This document shows positions 16,038 through 24,258 of a DNA stretch of 32,931 nucleotides, piece after piece (position 1 is the first letter of the stretch; every line of letters begins with the position of its first letter). The DNA is from Acidisphaera sp. L21. Lineage in GTDB: Bacteria; Pseudomonadota; Alphaproteobacteria; Acetobacterales; Acetobacteraceae. The stretch spans positions 34,952 to 67,882 of the forward strand of contig NZ_LMUY01000037.1 in the NCBI RefSeq assembly GCF_009765685.1, in the 5' to 3' direction. A program made the translations under genes and the position numbers. A model generated the notes under the pieces. It was not told the DNA's origin. It searched no databases and saw only the letters and a list, made by a program, of their open reading frames with translations.

Positions 16038-16061
16038 TGGTGGCGCCCAACGGCGCCACCA
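16038..16061. terminator. Strong hairpin between convergent genes
   Basis: TGGTGGCGCC-CAAC-GGCGCCACCA, a perfect 10-base stem with a 4-base loop, begins 10 bases after the Lys/Ala-rich gene's stop and ends four bases before the stop of the converging AhpD-like gene. It is probably a bidirectional terminator, although neither side has a clear T-run. Confidence 0.65.
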
Positions 16062-16065
16062 GAGC

Positions 16066-16527
16066 CTACGGCGCCAGGTACCTCAGCGCCTCAGGCGTTT
16101 TACGGAAGCTGATGGCCATGCGGTTCATTAGGTTCATCAGCCCGATGGCGACCGTGAGGTCGACGAGTTCTTTTTCGCCAAATACGCCCGCCGCTGCGGC
16201 ATAATCTGCGTCCGGCACGTCAGTAGCAGCGACCCGCGTCACCGTTTCCGCCCAGGCGAAAGCCGTTCGCTCGCGCTCATCGAAGAGCGCGCCGGCTTCC
16301 CGCCATACCGGCACCAGCGCAAGCGCCTCAGCAGATAAGCCGCCTCTGAGCAAGTCGCGTGAGTGCGAGTCTATGCAGTAGGCGCAACCGTTGATCAGCG
16401 ACACGCGCAGATAGACCAGGTCCACCAGCCTCTTCGGCAGGTCGCATTGCGCGACATAGCCATAGACGCCACCCATCGCCTTCACGGCGCCCGGCGCAAT
16501 GGTCTTGTAGTCAATCCTTTCGCTCAT
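16066..16527 (-). CDS. AhpD/carboxymuconolactone decarboxylase-like protein
   Basis: A 153-residue all-helical protein of the AhpD-like (CMD) superfamily, which commonly reduces peroxides through a redox-active cysteine pair. The signature NGCAYCIDSHSRD is complete, with Cys48, Cys51 and His55. The start ATG 16527 has GGAGGAAGA upstream at good spacing. The hydrophobic stretch ELVDLTVAIGLMNLMNRMAI near the C-terminus is the usual last core helix. The gene is separated by 65 bases, with a hairpin, from the recombinase gene upstream on the same strand, so it is probably an independent unit. The exact substrate is unknown. Confidence 0.93.
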   Translation of the reverse strand: MSERIDYKTIAPGAVKAMGGVYGYVAQCDLPKRLVDLVYLRVSLINGCAYCIDSHSRDLLRGGLSAEALALVPVWREAGALFDERERTAFAWAETVTRVAATDVPDADYAAAAGVFGEKELVDLTVAIGLMNLMNRMAISFRKTPEALRYLAP

Positions 16528-16562
16528 TTTCGTCTTCCTCCCACGTTAAGATAGCGGCTTGA

Positions 16563-16585
16563 CGTCCCGTCTCCTCTGCGGGACG
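16563..16585 (-). terminator. Hairpin downstream of the tyrosine recombinase
   Basis: CGTCCCG and CGGGACG form a perfect 7-base stem around a 9-base loop, seven bases past the recombinase stop. It could end recombinase transcription or be a regulatory hairpin before the AhpD-like gene. There is no T-run after it. Confidence 0.45.
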
Positions 16586-16592
16586 GGTGAGG

Positions 16593-17609
16593 CTACAGGC
16601 CCAATTTCCCCGCCGGGCTGTCCGTATTCAGTTTGGCACGACGGACATAGGTGCGCATGGTCGTGAGGCTGCGATGCCGCGTGTGGCCCATGATCTCCTC
16701 GTCCGGCACGCCGTTCTTATAGGCAGTGGTTACGAACCCAGCCCGCATCCCGTGGGGGGTGATCGGTTCCCAGATGGTGCCCTTCATCCCAGCCAGCGCC
16801 GCGCGCTTCTTCAGGATCTGGCGAACCGCATCCGGGTCTAGCCGTCCGATATGCACCACGCCCCAACGATCGACCTTGCGAAATAACGGACCAGATTGGA
16901 TGCCCGCACGCTCCGTCCATCGGGTGAAGGCGGCCACCGGGCACGTAGCGGGATGGCGCCCGTAGGACAGCCCAATCTCCGCCCCAGCGCCTTCCTTGTC
17001 GGTCTTCGACCGCGTGATGAGCAGGCGAAGACCTTCCGTGGTCTTCGTCACGTTCTCGATATCCAGCCCAACCAATTCGGATCTGCGAAGCGCGCCAGCG
17101 AAGCAGATGAGGAAGATCGCCTGGTCGCGTGTACCGGCCATGTCGTCGCCGCAGGCGGCGACGAGGCGCTTGATATCTGCCGTCGTCAATGCGGCTGCGC
17201 GGCGTGGCGGCTCGCCATGGGTGCGGGCGATTCCACGCAGCGTTTCGCGAATGGCCGGGTGCCGCGTGTCCAGCGGTTCCTTCGCAATGCGGTGTGCCCG
17301 GGCGATCGCTGCGACCCGGCGCCGTAAGGTGGATAACGCGTAGCCTCGCCCGGCATCTGCCAGATACGCGCCGACGATCTCTGGCGCGGCCGGCATCGGC
17401 GTCAGCTTGCGCTCCATGCACCAGGCCTTGAAGTTCTCCAGATCGGTCTTGTAAGCCCGCAGCGTGGCGGGTGCGTCGGCAGCGGATTGATAGGTTTGCG
17501 ACCGCGCCAATGAGCGCGCGACGCTCAGCGTCATAGGTGTTTCGCTGTTTTCAGCCCGCCGAACCGGCACTTTTGCTGTTGGCAGAGGCGCCTTGGAGAT
17601 GCGTGTCAT
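16593..17609 (-). CDS. Tyrosine recombinase/integrase
   Basis: A 338-residue site-specific recombinase of the phage-integrase superfamily. An N-terminal SAM-like core-binding domain (about 35-130, including ATLRAYKTDLENFKAWC) precedes the catalytic domain. The catalytic set appears complete: Arg in GALRRSEL (about 175), Lys in TRSKTDKEG (202), HGMR with His286 and Arg289, His309 in MGHTRH, and the nucleophile Tyr321 in MRTYVRR. On a low-copy replicon it could resolve dimers or be left from an integrated element; no attachment-site pair was found. The palindrome TGTCATGACA (17604-17613) overlaps the start codon and may be an operator. No ribosome site is evident at ATG 17609, so a start at an internal ATG (residue 26) is possible. 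Confidence 0.93.
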   Translation of the reverse strand: MTRISKAPLPTAKVPVRRAENSETPMTLSVARSLARSQTYQSAADAPATLRAYKTDLENFKAWCMERKLTPMPAAPEIVGAYLADAGRGYALSTLRRRVAAIARAHRIAKEPLDTRHPAIRETLRGIARTHGEPPRRAAALTTADIKRLVAACGDDMAGTRDQAIFLICFAGALRRSELVGLDIENVTKTTEGLRLLITRSKTDKEGAGAEIGLSYGRHPATCPVAAFTRWTERAGIQSGPLFRKVDRWGVVHIGRLDPDAVRQILKKRAALAGMKGTIWEPITPHGMRAGFVTTAYKNGVPDEEIMGHTRHRSLTTMRTYVRRAKLNTDSPAGKLGL

Positions 17610-17740
17610 GACAGGATTTGCGCTCGACGCGCCATGTGTGTCAAGTCGCAGGAAGGGGCCTTATCACGTATTGCTGCAGGGTTGTGTCTGGCCCCAATCT
17701 CAATAGTGTCGCTGGCAACAGGCAGCAGGAACCGTCCACT

Positions 17741-18934
17741 ATGTCGAATGCCCCGGCGTCTGTCTGCACCTCCGCCGAAGGCCGCGCAATCGCCCAACGC
17801 ATGGAGCAATTCGTGCGCAACGTCATCATCCCGTATGAGGCGGACCCGCGGCGGGATGCGCACGGGCCGACCGATGGGCTGGTGCAGGAGATGCGGGCGA
17901 AGGCGCGTGAGCACGGGCTGTTGACGCCGCACATCCGTCCAGACGGTAGCCATCTCAGCCATCAGGACACGGCAATCATCCTACGCGCGTCTGGCCTGTC
18001 AATGCTGGGCCCGCTGGCGGTGAACGTCGCCGCCCCCGACGAGGGCAACATGTTCCTGCTGGGCCGCATGGCCGGGCCGGAGCAGAAGGCGCGGTTCCTG
18101 GAGCCACTGGTGGCGGGTCACGCTCGCTCCGCCTTCCTGATGACGGAGCCAGCGACAGAGGGTGGTGCTGGATCGGACCCATCGATGATGCTGACGACGG
18201 CGCGGCCGGATGGAAACCATTGGGTGGTGAATGGGCGCAAGGCGTTCATCACGGGAATGGCTGGCGCCTCGGTCGGCATCGTCATGGCACGTAGCGAGGA
18301 AGGCGCCACCATGTTCCTCGTGAACTTGCCGATGGACGGTATCCGGATCGAGCGCGTGTTGGATACGATGGACAGCTCGATGCCCGGCGGCCACGCCATC
18401 GTCGTGTTGGACAATGTGCGGATCCCTGCCGACCAGATGCTGGGCCATAGCGGGGAGGGCTTCAAATACGCCCAGGTTCGCCTGGCACCGGCACGGTTGA
18501 CGCATTGCATGCGTTGGCATGGTGCAGCGACGCGGGCGCAGGAAATCGCCACCGAATACGCCGTTCGTCGCCAGGCCTTCGGCAAACCATTGATTGATCA
18601 TGAGGGTGTCGGCTTCATGTTGGCCGACAATCTCATGGACCTGAAACAGGCCGAATTGATGATCGACTGGTGCGCCGGCGTGCTGGATAGCGGCGCGCCG
18701 GGCACAATCGAATCCTCGATGGCGAAGGTGTCAGTCTCGGAGGCGCTGTTTCGGGTCGCCGATCGCTGCGTGCAAGTGATGGGCGGCACTGGAATAAGCG
18801 GCGACACCATTGTCGAGCAGGTGTTCCGCGAAATCCGCGCCTTCCGGATCTATGACGGCCCGACGGAAGTCCATAAATGGTCGCTGGCGAAGAAGATCAA
18901 GCGCGACACGGTGACCAAAATTGGCCTGCGCTAG
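17741..18934 (+). CDS. Acyl-CoA dehydrogenase family protein (ACAD10/11-like)
   Basis: A 397-residue FAD-dependent dehydrogenase that introduces an alpha-beta double bond into an acyl-CoA. Seen are the FAD/substrate motif FLMTEPATEGGAGSDP, the beta-barrel start WVVNGRKAFITG, the helical C-domain with QAFGKPL, and MGGTGISGDTIVEQVFREIR. The usual catalytic Glu position reads YDGPTEVH with Asp372, as in the ACAD10/11 group, which points to that subfamily. ATG 17741 is used because the reading frame upstream of it has no ribosome site and is not family-like. It is divergent from the recombinase gene and has no clear beta-oxidation partners nearby. Its stop overlaps the stop of the small minus-strand gene by four bases (CTAG). 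Confidence 0.93.
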   Translation: MSNAPASVCTSAEGRAIAQRMEQFVRNVIIPYEADPRRDAHGPTDGLVQEMRAKAREHGLLTPHIRPDGSHLSHQDTAIILRASGLSMLGPLAVNVAAPDEGNMFLLGRMAGPEQKARFLEPLVAGHARSAFLMTEPATEGGAGSDPSMMLTTARPDGNHWVVNGRKAFITGMAGASVGIVMARSEEGATMFLVNLPMDGIRIERVLDTMDSSMPGGHAIVVLDNVRIPADQMLGHSGEGFKYAQVRLAPARLTHCMRWHGAATRAQEIATEYAVRRQAFGKPLIDHEGVGFMLADNLMDLKQAELMIDWCAGVLDSGAPGTIESSMAKVSVSEALFRVADRCVQVMGGTGISGDTIVEQVFREIRAFRIYDGPTEVHKWSLAKKIKRDTVTKIGLR

Positions 18935-19128
18935 CTCAGTGGGCGCCTCGCAACGCGGCGCCGCAGCGAATTGGCTTCGCGCTGCAATCGCTGCAGCCCC
19001 TGCATGGCAGTCGGCATCTCGCCGAATTGCTGCGCTCGTACCAATGTTTGGATGAGCGCGTTTTGTTCGATCAATTGTTGTTCGACGTTCGCCAGGGACG
19101 CGACCAGTTCGTTCGGGCTGTCGATCAC
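18931..19128 (-). CDS. Small coiled-coil-like protein, 65 residues
   Basis: A short gene starting with GTG at 19128, with GGAG about six to nine bases before it. The product (beginning MIDSPNELVASLANVEQQLI) is almost entirely helical with heptad-like Leu/Ile/Val spacing and a basic, Arg-rich end (RRRVARRPLS), suggesting a small dimeric coiled coil that could touch nucleic acid. I recognise no family. It is divergent from the 74-residue gene at 19200 (71-base gap), and its stop overlaps that of the acyl-CoA dehydrogenase gene. The ribosome site, normal codon use and tidy overlap support it as real. Confidence 0.6.
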   Translation of the reverse strand: MIDSPNELVASLANVEQQLIEQNALIQTLVRAQQFGEMPTAMQGLQRLQREANSLRRRVARRPLS

Positions 19129-19199
19129 GTGAGGTCTCCGGCTAGGATGCAGGTCGGTAACGCTTCGTGTGGCAATTGTTTCCCTGGAGGAGGGTTGGA

Positions 19200-19424
19200 A
19201 TGAGCAACACGACATTGCCGCACGGCGTTGGTCATAATGGTGGACCCACGCTGGAGGACGATGACCCGGCGGGCTGGCGGCTGTGGTGTTGGCGGCGGGC
19301 GAAGCGGCGTGCCTGGTGCGCCCCGCGCGAGGTGGCGCTGCGTCGATTGAACCGGGCGGAGGCATTGGGCATGACCTATCGCGAGTACACGCTGGAAATC
19401 CTGGAGCGTGGGCGGCACCTGTAG
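19200..19424 (+). CDS. Small HNGGP-motif protein, 74 residues
   Basis: A short gene with an excellent ribosome site (GGAGGAGGG at 19186-19194, five bases before ATG). The product has an N-terminal GVGHNGGPTLEDD motif, then a Trp/Arg-rich stretch (GWRLWCWRRAKRRAWC), then a helical end (EVALRRLNRAEALGMTYREY). I recall GHNGGP-type small proteins as common hypothetical genes in alphaproteobacterial plasmids and prophages; no function is known to me. It precedes the helicase gene by 36 bases and is probably co-transcribed with it, which suggests the two work together. Confidence 0.75.
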   Translation: MSNTTLPHGVGHNGGPTLEDDDPAGWRLWCWRRAKRRAWCAPREVALRRLNRAEALGMTYREYTLEILERGRHL

Positions 19425-19460
19425 GTCCCGTGCAGTTTAGGGATTCACAGCGACGCCTGA

Positions 19461-21392
19461 ATGGCTAAGACTCCGCCGGCACATCGCCAGGACCACTCGT
19501 TGTCGTCACCGCCCGTCCGATCGCTTCGCACACACCAGGCCCAGATCGCCGCCATCGTCCAGGCCATCGCAGCAGGTGACGCTGTAGGGGTGACCGACAT
19601 TCTGGCCGCTGTCACGCCGGGCGGCGGTAAATCGCTGCTGCCGGTGATCGCGGCGGCGCGGCTGATCGGGGCGGGCATCGTCGACCGCATCTGTTGGGTG
19701 GTGCCGCGCGACAGCCTGCGGCTGCAGGCGGAGGAAGCGTTCGCCGACCCGACCTGGCGTAAGGCGCTGGGCCACGACGTCGATGTGCGCGCCGCCGACA
19801 ACACGCCCGATCCATGCCGGGGTATGCAGGGCTACATCACCACGTATCAGAGCATCGCCGCGGCGCCGGAGTTGCATCTGGCCGAGTTCCGCCGTCACCG
19901 CACGTTGCTGGTCGTGGACGAGGTGCATCATCTGCCCGCCCTGTTCGACGTCGCACCCGACCCACTGGCAGAACCCGCTGCCGAGATCGCCGCCGGTTGG
20001 AGCCGCGCGCTATTGCCCCTGCTGGAGACGGCACGCCTGCGTCTTCTGCTGTCCGGCACGTTGCAACGGGCAGACGGTCGCAGCATCCTATGGCTGCCCT
20101 ACCGCACCGGACGCCGGGCCAAAACGCGGGAGGTGGATTTAACGGCGGAGGGCTGGGCGGTCGTCGGCTACTCCCGATCACAGGCGTTGGCCGAGCGAGC
20201 GGTGCTCCCCGTGGTGTTCGGCGCCGTTGATGGCGAGGCGAGTTGGCTGGACGAGGACAGGGCCCCTGCCGGTCCGCACCGGCTGTTCTCACACTGGCCG
20301 ACGGAGACGACGCGGCCGGCGCTGTTCACCGCGCTGCGCACCGGCTTCGCGGAATCGCTGCTGCGGGAGGCATTCACCGCCATCCGCACCCTTCGCGCCG
20401 AACGCCGCGCGCAACGCGACGCCGCCCCCGGCGTGGAGTTGCGGGGCCTCGGCAAGATGCTGGTGGTGGCGCCCGACCAGCAGAGCGCCCGGCACTACGC
20501 CGACATCGTGCGCGGCTGGATGCCCGCATCCCAGAAGGCAACGGTGCAACTAGCGACCTCGGACGAGCGGGATGCGCATCAGGTGCTCGCGCGGTATCGC
20601 CTGATGGCGGAACCCAGCGTGCTGGTGACGGTCGCCATGGCCTATGAGGGGCTGGACGCGCCGGAGGTGGCCGTAGTGGCGGCGCTGACGCACATCCGCT
20701 CCCGCGCCTGGCTGGAGCAGATGGTGGCGCGGGCGACGCGGGTCGACCCGCATGCCGGGCCATACGCCACGCAGCGGGCGCTGGTGTTCCACCCGGACGA
20801 CCCGCTATTCGCCCGGTTCCGCCATAGCATCGAGACGGAACAGGGCACCGTGGCGAAGAAGGTGAAGCAGCGCTCGCAATCCACGCTGCCGCTGTGGCTG
20901 CTGGACCAGATCGCTGCGCGCGAGCCGGAGGACCGCGGTATCGTGCCGCTGGAGAGCAACGCGCTGGGCATCCGCTATGGCATGCTGCGCCCCGGTCCCG
21001 ACTACGCGATGCACCGGCCGGAGCAGGAGGCCGCTCAATCCGAAATGCTACAGCCGCCTTCCGTGGCGGAGCGACGGTTGCGTCAACGCATCGGTGAGAT
21101 GGTGGCGCAACAGGCGGTGGAGGATGAGGGCGCCGTCCGCGCACCGCGTGGCGAGGGGCTGTATCATCGCTACAACGCCGTATTGAAGCGCCGCACCGGA
21201 GACAAGCCGCGCAGCCAAATGACGTTGCAGGAACTGGAGGCGGCCGTCAGTTGGCTGGAGCGCAATCGATTGGCGGACCACGTCAACCTGCTGGAGGGCG
21301 ATCCCCGCTATAGCTGGACAGTGCGCCAGCGCCGGGAATGGACGCCGCCGATCGGCCGAACGGACGGCAAACCCAGGGGTGCGGGGTCCTAA
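19461..21392 (+). CDS. SF2 DEAD/DEAH-box helicase
   Basis: A 643-residue superfamily-2 helicase or ATP-dependent translocase. Walker A is VTPGGGKS (residues 51-58), motif II is DEVHH (153-157), motif III-like is LLLSGTLQR, motif V is AMAYEGLDAPEV, and motif VI is MVARATRVD (421-429). The last 180 residues, with EQGTVAKKVKQRSQ and a charged helical tail, are not part of the helicase core and I cannot assign them. It resembles phage and plasmid helicases more than chromosomal repair enzymes. It follows the HNGGP small gene by 36 bases. Its stop overlaps the stop of the convergent amidase gene by four bases (CTAA). The role could be replication, transfer or defence; the sequence alone does not decide. 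Confidence 0.88.
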   Translation: MAKTPPAHRQDHSLSSPPVRSLRTHQAQIAAIVQAIAAGDAVGVTDILAAVTPGGGKSLLPVIAAARLIGAGIVDRICWVVPRDSLRLQAEEAFADPTWRKALGHDVDVRAADNTPDPCRGMQGYITTYQSIAAAPELHLAEFRRHRTLLVVDEVHHLPALFDVAPDPLAEPAAEIAAGWSRALLPLLETARLRLLLSGTLQRADGRSILWLPYRTGRRAKTREVDLTAEGWAVVGYSRSQALAERAVLPVVFGAVDGEASWLDEDRAPAGPHRLFSHWPTETTRPALFTALRTGFAESLLREAFTAIRTLRAERRAQRDAAPGVELRGLGKMLVVAPDQQSARHYADIVRGWMPASQKATVQLATSDERDAHQVLARYRLMAEPSVLVTVAMAYEGLDAPEVAVVAALTHIRSRAWLEQMVARATRVDPHAGPYATQRALVFHPDDPLFARFRHSIETEQGTVAKKVKQRSQSTLPLWLLDQIAAREPEDRGIVPLESNALGIRYGMLRPGPDYAMHRPEQEAAQSEMLQPPSVAERRLRQRIGEMVAQQAVEDEGAVRAPRGEGLYHRYNAVLKRRTGDKPRSQMTLQELEAAVSWLERNRLADHVNLLEGDPRYSWTVRQRREWTPPIGRTDGKPRGAGS

Positions 21393-22780
21393 GCCATCGC
21401 CGGCCTGGCACTGGTGGCAAACGCGGTTTCCACGACCTGGCAGGCGCGCAGGATCAATCTTTCGCCGAACATCGGCCCGACGATTTGCAGCCCAATCGGC
21501 AATCCATCCACGAACCCGCACGGGACGGAGGCGGCGGGTTGCCGGGTGAGGTTGAATGGCCAGGTGAATGGCGTCCAATCGAACCAGTCCGGGAAGCGTT
21601 GCGCATCCGGCGTGTCCTGCCCGGCGGCAAAGGCGGTGAGCGGCTGCGACGGCGTCAGGAGAAGGTCAAACTGCTGATGGAAGAGCTGCATCTTGGCGCT
21701 GAGCACCCGCACCTCGTCATGCGCAGCCTGCAATTCGCTGCCGGTGATGTCCTGGGCCGCGACGATGACCTGCAACAAGGCTGGGTCGAGCGCGGCACGC
21801 TGAGCATCGGTGAGGTGGCGCAGCATTCCCAGGAAGCCGGCACCCCAGATCACGTCGAAGGCGCGGCGTGCGCCGGATAGGTCCAGCGTCACCGTTTCGA
21901 CCAAGGCCCCTGCCTTGGACAGCGCCTCGACCGCACCCACGACGCCGGTCGCTACCGCCGGGTCAACGATCGGAAAGCCCAGATCTGGCGACCAGGCCAG
22001 CCGCAACCCGGCCACCCCATCCTGCAACCCGGTGAGATAGTCGATGTCCCGGTGCGGCACGGCGAACGGGTCCCTCGCATCCGGGTTGGACAATATGCGT
22101 AGCAGCAGAGCGGTATCGGCCGCGTCGCGCGACAACCCGCCATACACCGCGAGCGGGCCGAGGGAGCCGGTGAAGTTTGGCACCAGCCCGTAGCTTGGCT
22201 TCAATCCGAACACGCCGCTGAAGGCCGCGGGAATGCGGATCGAACCGCCGCCATCGCCACCTGTTGCCAGCGGCACCACGCCCGCTGCCACCAACGCGGC
22301 CGAGCCGCCGCTGGAACCGCCGGTGGTGCGGGTTGGATCCCACGGGTTGCGGGTGGTCCCAGTCAGCGGACCGTGGGTGATGCCTTTCCAACCGAATTCG
22401 GGCGTGTTGGTCTTGCAGAAGAACACCGCGCCCGCTTCCCGCAGGCGCGCCACGCCCGGCGTATCGATCGTGCTGGGCGCTGTGGGCGTGGCCAGTGATC
22501 CGATGCGTGTTGGCCAGCCAATGACATGGGCCGTGTCCTTCACCGCGACGGGCACGCCATCCAAAGCGCCCAGCGGTTCGCCACGCCGCCAACGATCGGC
22601 CGACGCTTGCGCCATGCGGCGGCCGCAGGCTTCGTCCAGTAGGCAGGTGGCGTTCAGCGTGGGTTCGACCTTGGCGAGTTGCACCAGCGCCGCGTCGAGC
22701 ACTTCTACGGGCGACAAATTCCCGGCGGCGAACCGCCGGGTCATCTCGCGCGCAGACATCCAATTCACGGCGCTAGCCAA
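21389..22780 (-). CDS. Amidase, amidase-signature family
   Basis: A hydrolase of about 460 residues that cleaves amides to carboxylate and ammonia through a Ser-cisSer-Lys triad. All three are visible: Lys81 in GVPVAVKDT, the cis-Ser in TTGGSSGGSAA (about 156) and nucleophile Ser180 in GGDGGGSIRIPAAFSG. The C-terminal segment PFNLTRQPAASVPCGF followed by GLPIGLQIVGP is typical. The longest form starts at TTG 22780, overlapping the aminotransferase stop and with GAGGG five bases before it; GTG 22768 or ATG 22759 would also give an intact protein. It is translated after the aminotransferase in one operon, so the pair may process an amino-amide substrate. Confidence 0.93.
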   Translation of the reverse strand: MASAVNWMSAREMTRRFAAGNLSPVEVLDAALVQLAKVEPTLNATCLLDEACGRRMAQASADRWRRGEPLGALDGVPVAVKDTAHVIGWPTRIGSLATPTAPSTIDTPGVARLREAGAVFFCKTNTPEFGWKGITHGPLTGTTRNPWDPTRTTGGSSGGSAALVAAGVVPLATGGDGGGSIRIPAAFSGVFGLKPSYGLVPNFTGSLGPLAVYGGLSRDAADTALLLRILSNPDARDPFAVPHRDIDYLTGLQDGVAGLRLAWSPDLGFPIVDPAVATGVVGAVEALSKAGALVETVTLDLSGARRAFDVIWGAGFLGMLRHLTDAQRAALDPALLQVIVAAQDITGSELQAAHDEVRVLSAKMQLFHQQFDLLLTPSQPLTAFAAGQDTPDAQRFPDWFDWTPFTWPFNLTRQPAASVPCGFVDGLPIGLQIVGPMFGERLILRACQVVETAFATSARPAMA

Positions 22781-24146
22781 GCATGCCCTCGTCCCGCAGG
22801 TCGCGCAGGGTCTGGCGGAACGCGCTCACGGTGATCGCCATCTCCTCGTCCCCATGCATTGCGGAGATGGTGCCGCCCAGCGCAGGCGTCATGTCCACGC
22901 CGTGGTTCAGCATGCCCATGCGGGTGCGGTTCACCAGGGGGCCGGATTGCTTGGGGCCGAGCATTGCTGGGATCGCAGCCTCCGCATCGAAATCGTGCGG
23001 GCGCGTGCCAGGGTCCACGGTGGCGATGTGAAAGCCGCTGTAGGAGCCATGCACGGCCCAGCGCACACCCTCCTCCTCCAGCACGTCATTCATCGCGGCG
23101 CGCAGGCTTTCGCCGTAGCTGTTGGCGCGTTGGTTGGCCTTGCCGTCGGCGATGATCTCCAGCGTGGTGATCCCCGCAGCGGCGGAGAGCGGGTTGGCGT
23201 TGTAGGTGCCGGGATGGCCGATCTTCTCGCGCCCGGCCGCTTTGGTAACGCCGAAATCCAACATGTCCAGAATGTCCTTGCGGCCACCCACCGCCCCGCC
23301 CGGCAGGCCCCCGGCAACGATTTTTGCCAGTGTGGTCAGGTCCGGTGTCACATCCATTGCCGTCTGTGCGCCACCGGGGGAGACGCGGAAGCCAGTGACG
23401 ACCTCGTCGAAAATCAGCAATGCCCCGGCGGCTGTGGCCAATTCGCGCATGCGCCGAACGAAGGCAGGGCGGAGCGGCATGCGGCCGAAATTGGCGCCGG
23501 TCGGCTCGAAGATCGCGGCGGCAATGCTGTGTTCGGCAAAGGCGCGCTCGGCCGCTTCGGCGTCGTTCGGGTCGATCAGCACTACGTTGCCGGCCACGTC
23601 CTCCAGCACCCCGGTAGTGGGCGAGCCGTCGAAATGCGATGTGTAGCCGGACGTCATGTGGTCGTGCCATCCGTGGAAGTGCCCGCGGATACGCAGCAGC
23701 TTGGACCGGCCAGTGAAGGCGCGGGCCAGGCGCAGCGCCATCAGCGTCGCTTCCGTGCCGGAGGAGGTGAAGCGCAGCCGCTCGATCGAGGGGACGAGTT
23801 GGCGGATCAGACTGGCCCAGCGTAGTTCCAACTCGTGACACGCGCCGTAATGCGTGCCGCTGTCGAGCTGGGCGTGGACCGCCTGTAGCACCGCCGGATG
23901 GCCGTGGCCCAGGATCAGCGCGCCGTGGCCGCCGAAATAGTCGACGTAGCGGTTGCCGTCGACGTCCCATTTCACTGGCCCTTTGGCGCGGTTGACGTAG
24001 ATCGGCCACGGATCGAAATGCCGCGAGTCGTGCGCCAATCCGCTGGGCAACAGCGTCCGCGCTTCCTCCGCAAGCTTGCGGGAGCCCGGCGTCCCCTGCT
24101 CGAACACGCTCAGCAGCGTGGCGTTGCGCAATGCGGTTTCGCTCAT
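22773..24146 (-). CDS. Class III PLP aminotransferase, glutamate-1-semialdehyde aminomutase-like
   Basis: A 457-residue pyridoxal-phosphate enzyme. PLP-binding features are SSGTEA (128-133), FHGWHDH (157-163), the Asp of FDEVVTGFR (Asp247) and the Schiff-base Lys275 in TTLAKIVAGGLPGG. It groups by motif with GSA-aminomutase-like class III proteins, many of which are catabolic aminotransferases and not heme enzymes; no heme genes are nearby. The start ATG 24146 has GAGGGA upstream. It is the first gene of a two-gene unit with the amidase (8-base overlap) and diverges from the kinase-like gene (112-base gap). Confidence 0.92.
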   Translation of the reverse strand: MSETALRNATLLSVFEQGTPGSRKLAEEARTLLPSGLAHDSRHFDPWPIYVNRAKGPVKWDVDGNRYVDYFGGHGALILGHGHPAVLQAVHAQLDSGTHYGACHELELRWASLIRQLVPSIERLRFTSSGTEATLMALRLARAFTGRSKLLRIRGHFHGWHDHMTSGYTSHFDGSPTTGVLEDVAGNVVLIDPNDAEAAERAFAEHSIAAAIFEPTGANFGRMPLRPAFVRRMRELATAAGALLIFDEVVTGFRVSPGGAQTAMDVTPDLTTLAKIVAGGLPGGAVGGRKDILDMLDFGVTKAAGREKIGHPGTYNANPLSAAAGITTLEIIADGKANQRANSYGESLRAAMNDVLEEEGVRWAVHGSYSGFHIATVDPGTRPHDFDAEAAIPAMLGPKQSGPLVNRTRMGMLNHGVDMTPALGGTISAMHGDEEMAITVSAFRQTLRDLRDEGMLG

Positions 24147-24258
24147 CGGGGATCCCTCGTGCAGCTTCGAATGGGGCGCAGCGTGTCATGGAACGCTGCG
24201 CGGTCATAGGCCCGGCGAGGGATAGGTTTTCGCCAGCGGACGGCATATCACGAACGGC

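Noticed and set aside
17655-17695. GGGGCC...GGCCCC inverted repeat upstream of the acyl-CoA dehydrogenase
   Set aside because: The arms are only six G/C bases with a 29-base loop, which is expected by chance at this GC content.
22233-23825. 530-codon plus-strand open frame opposite amidase and aminotransferase
   Set aside because: It spans two confirmed minus-strand enzymes with intact catalytic motifs and has no recognisable domain of its own.
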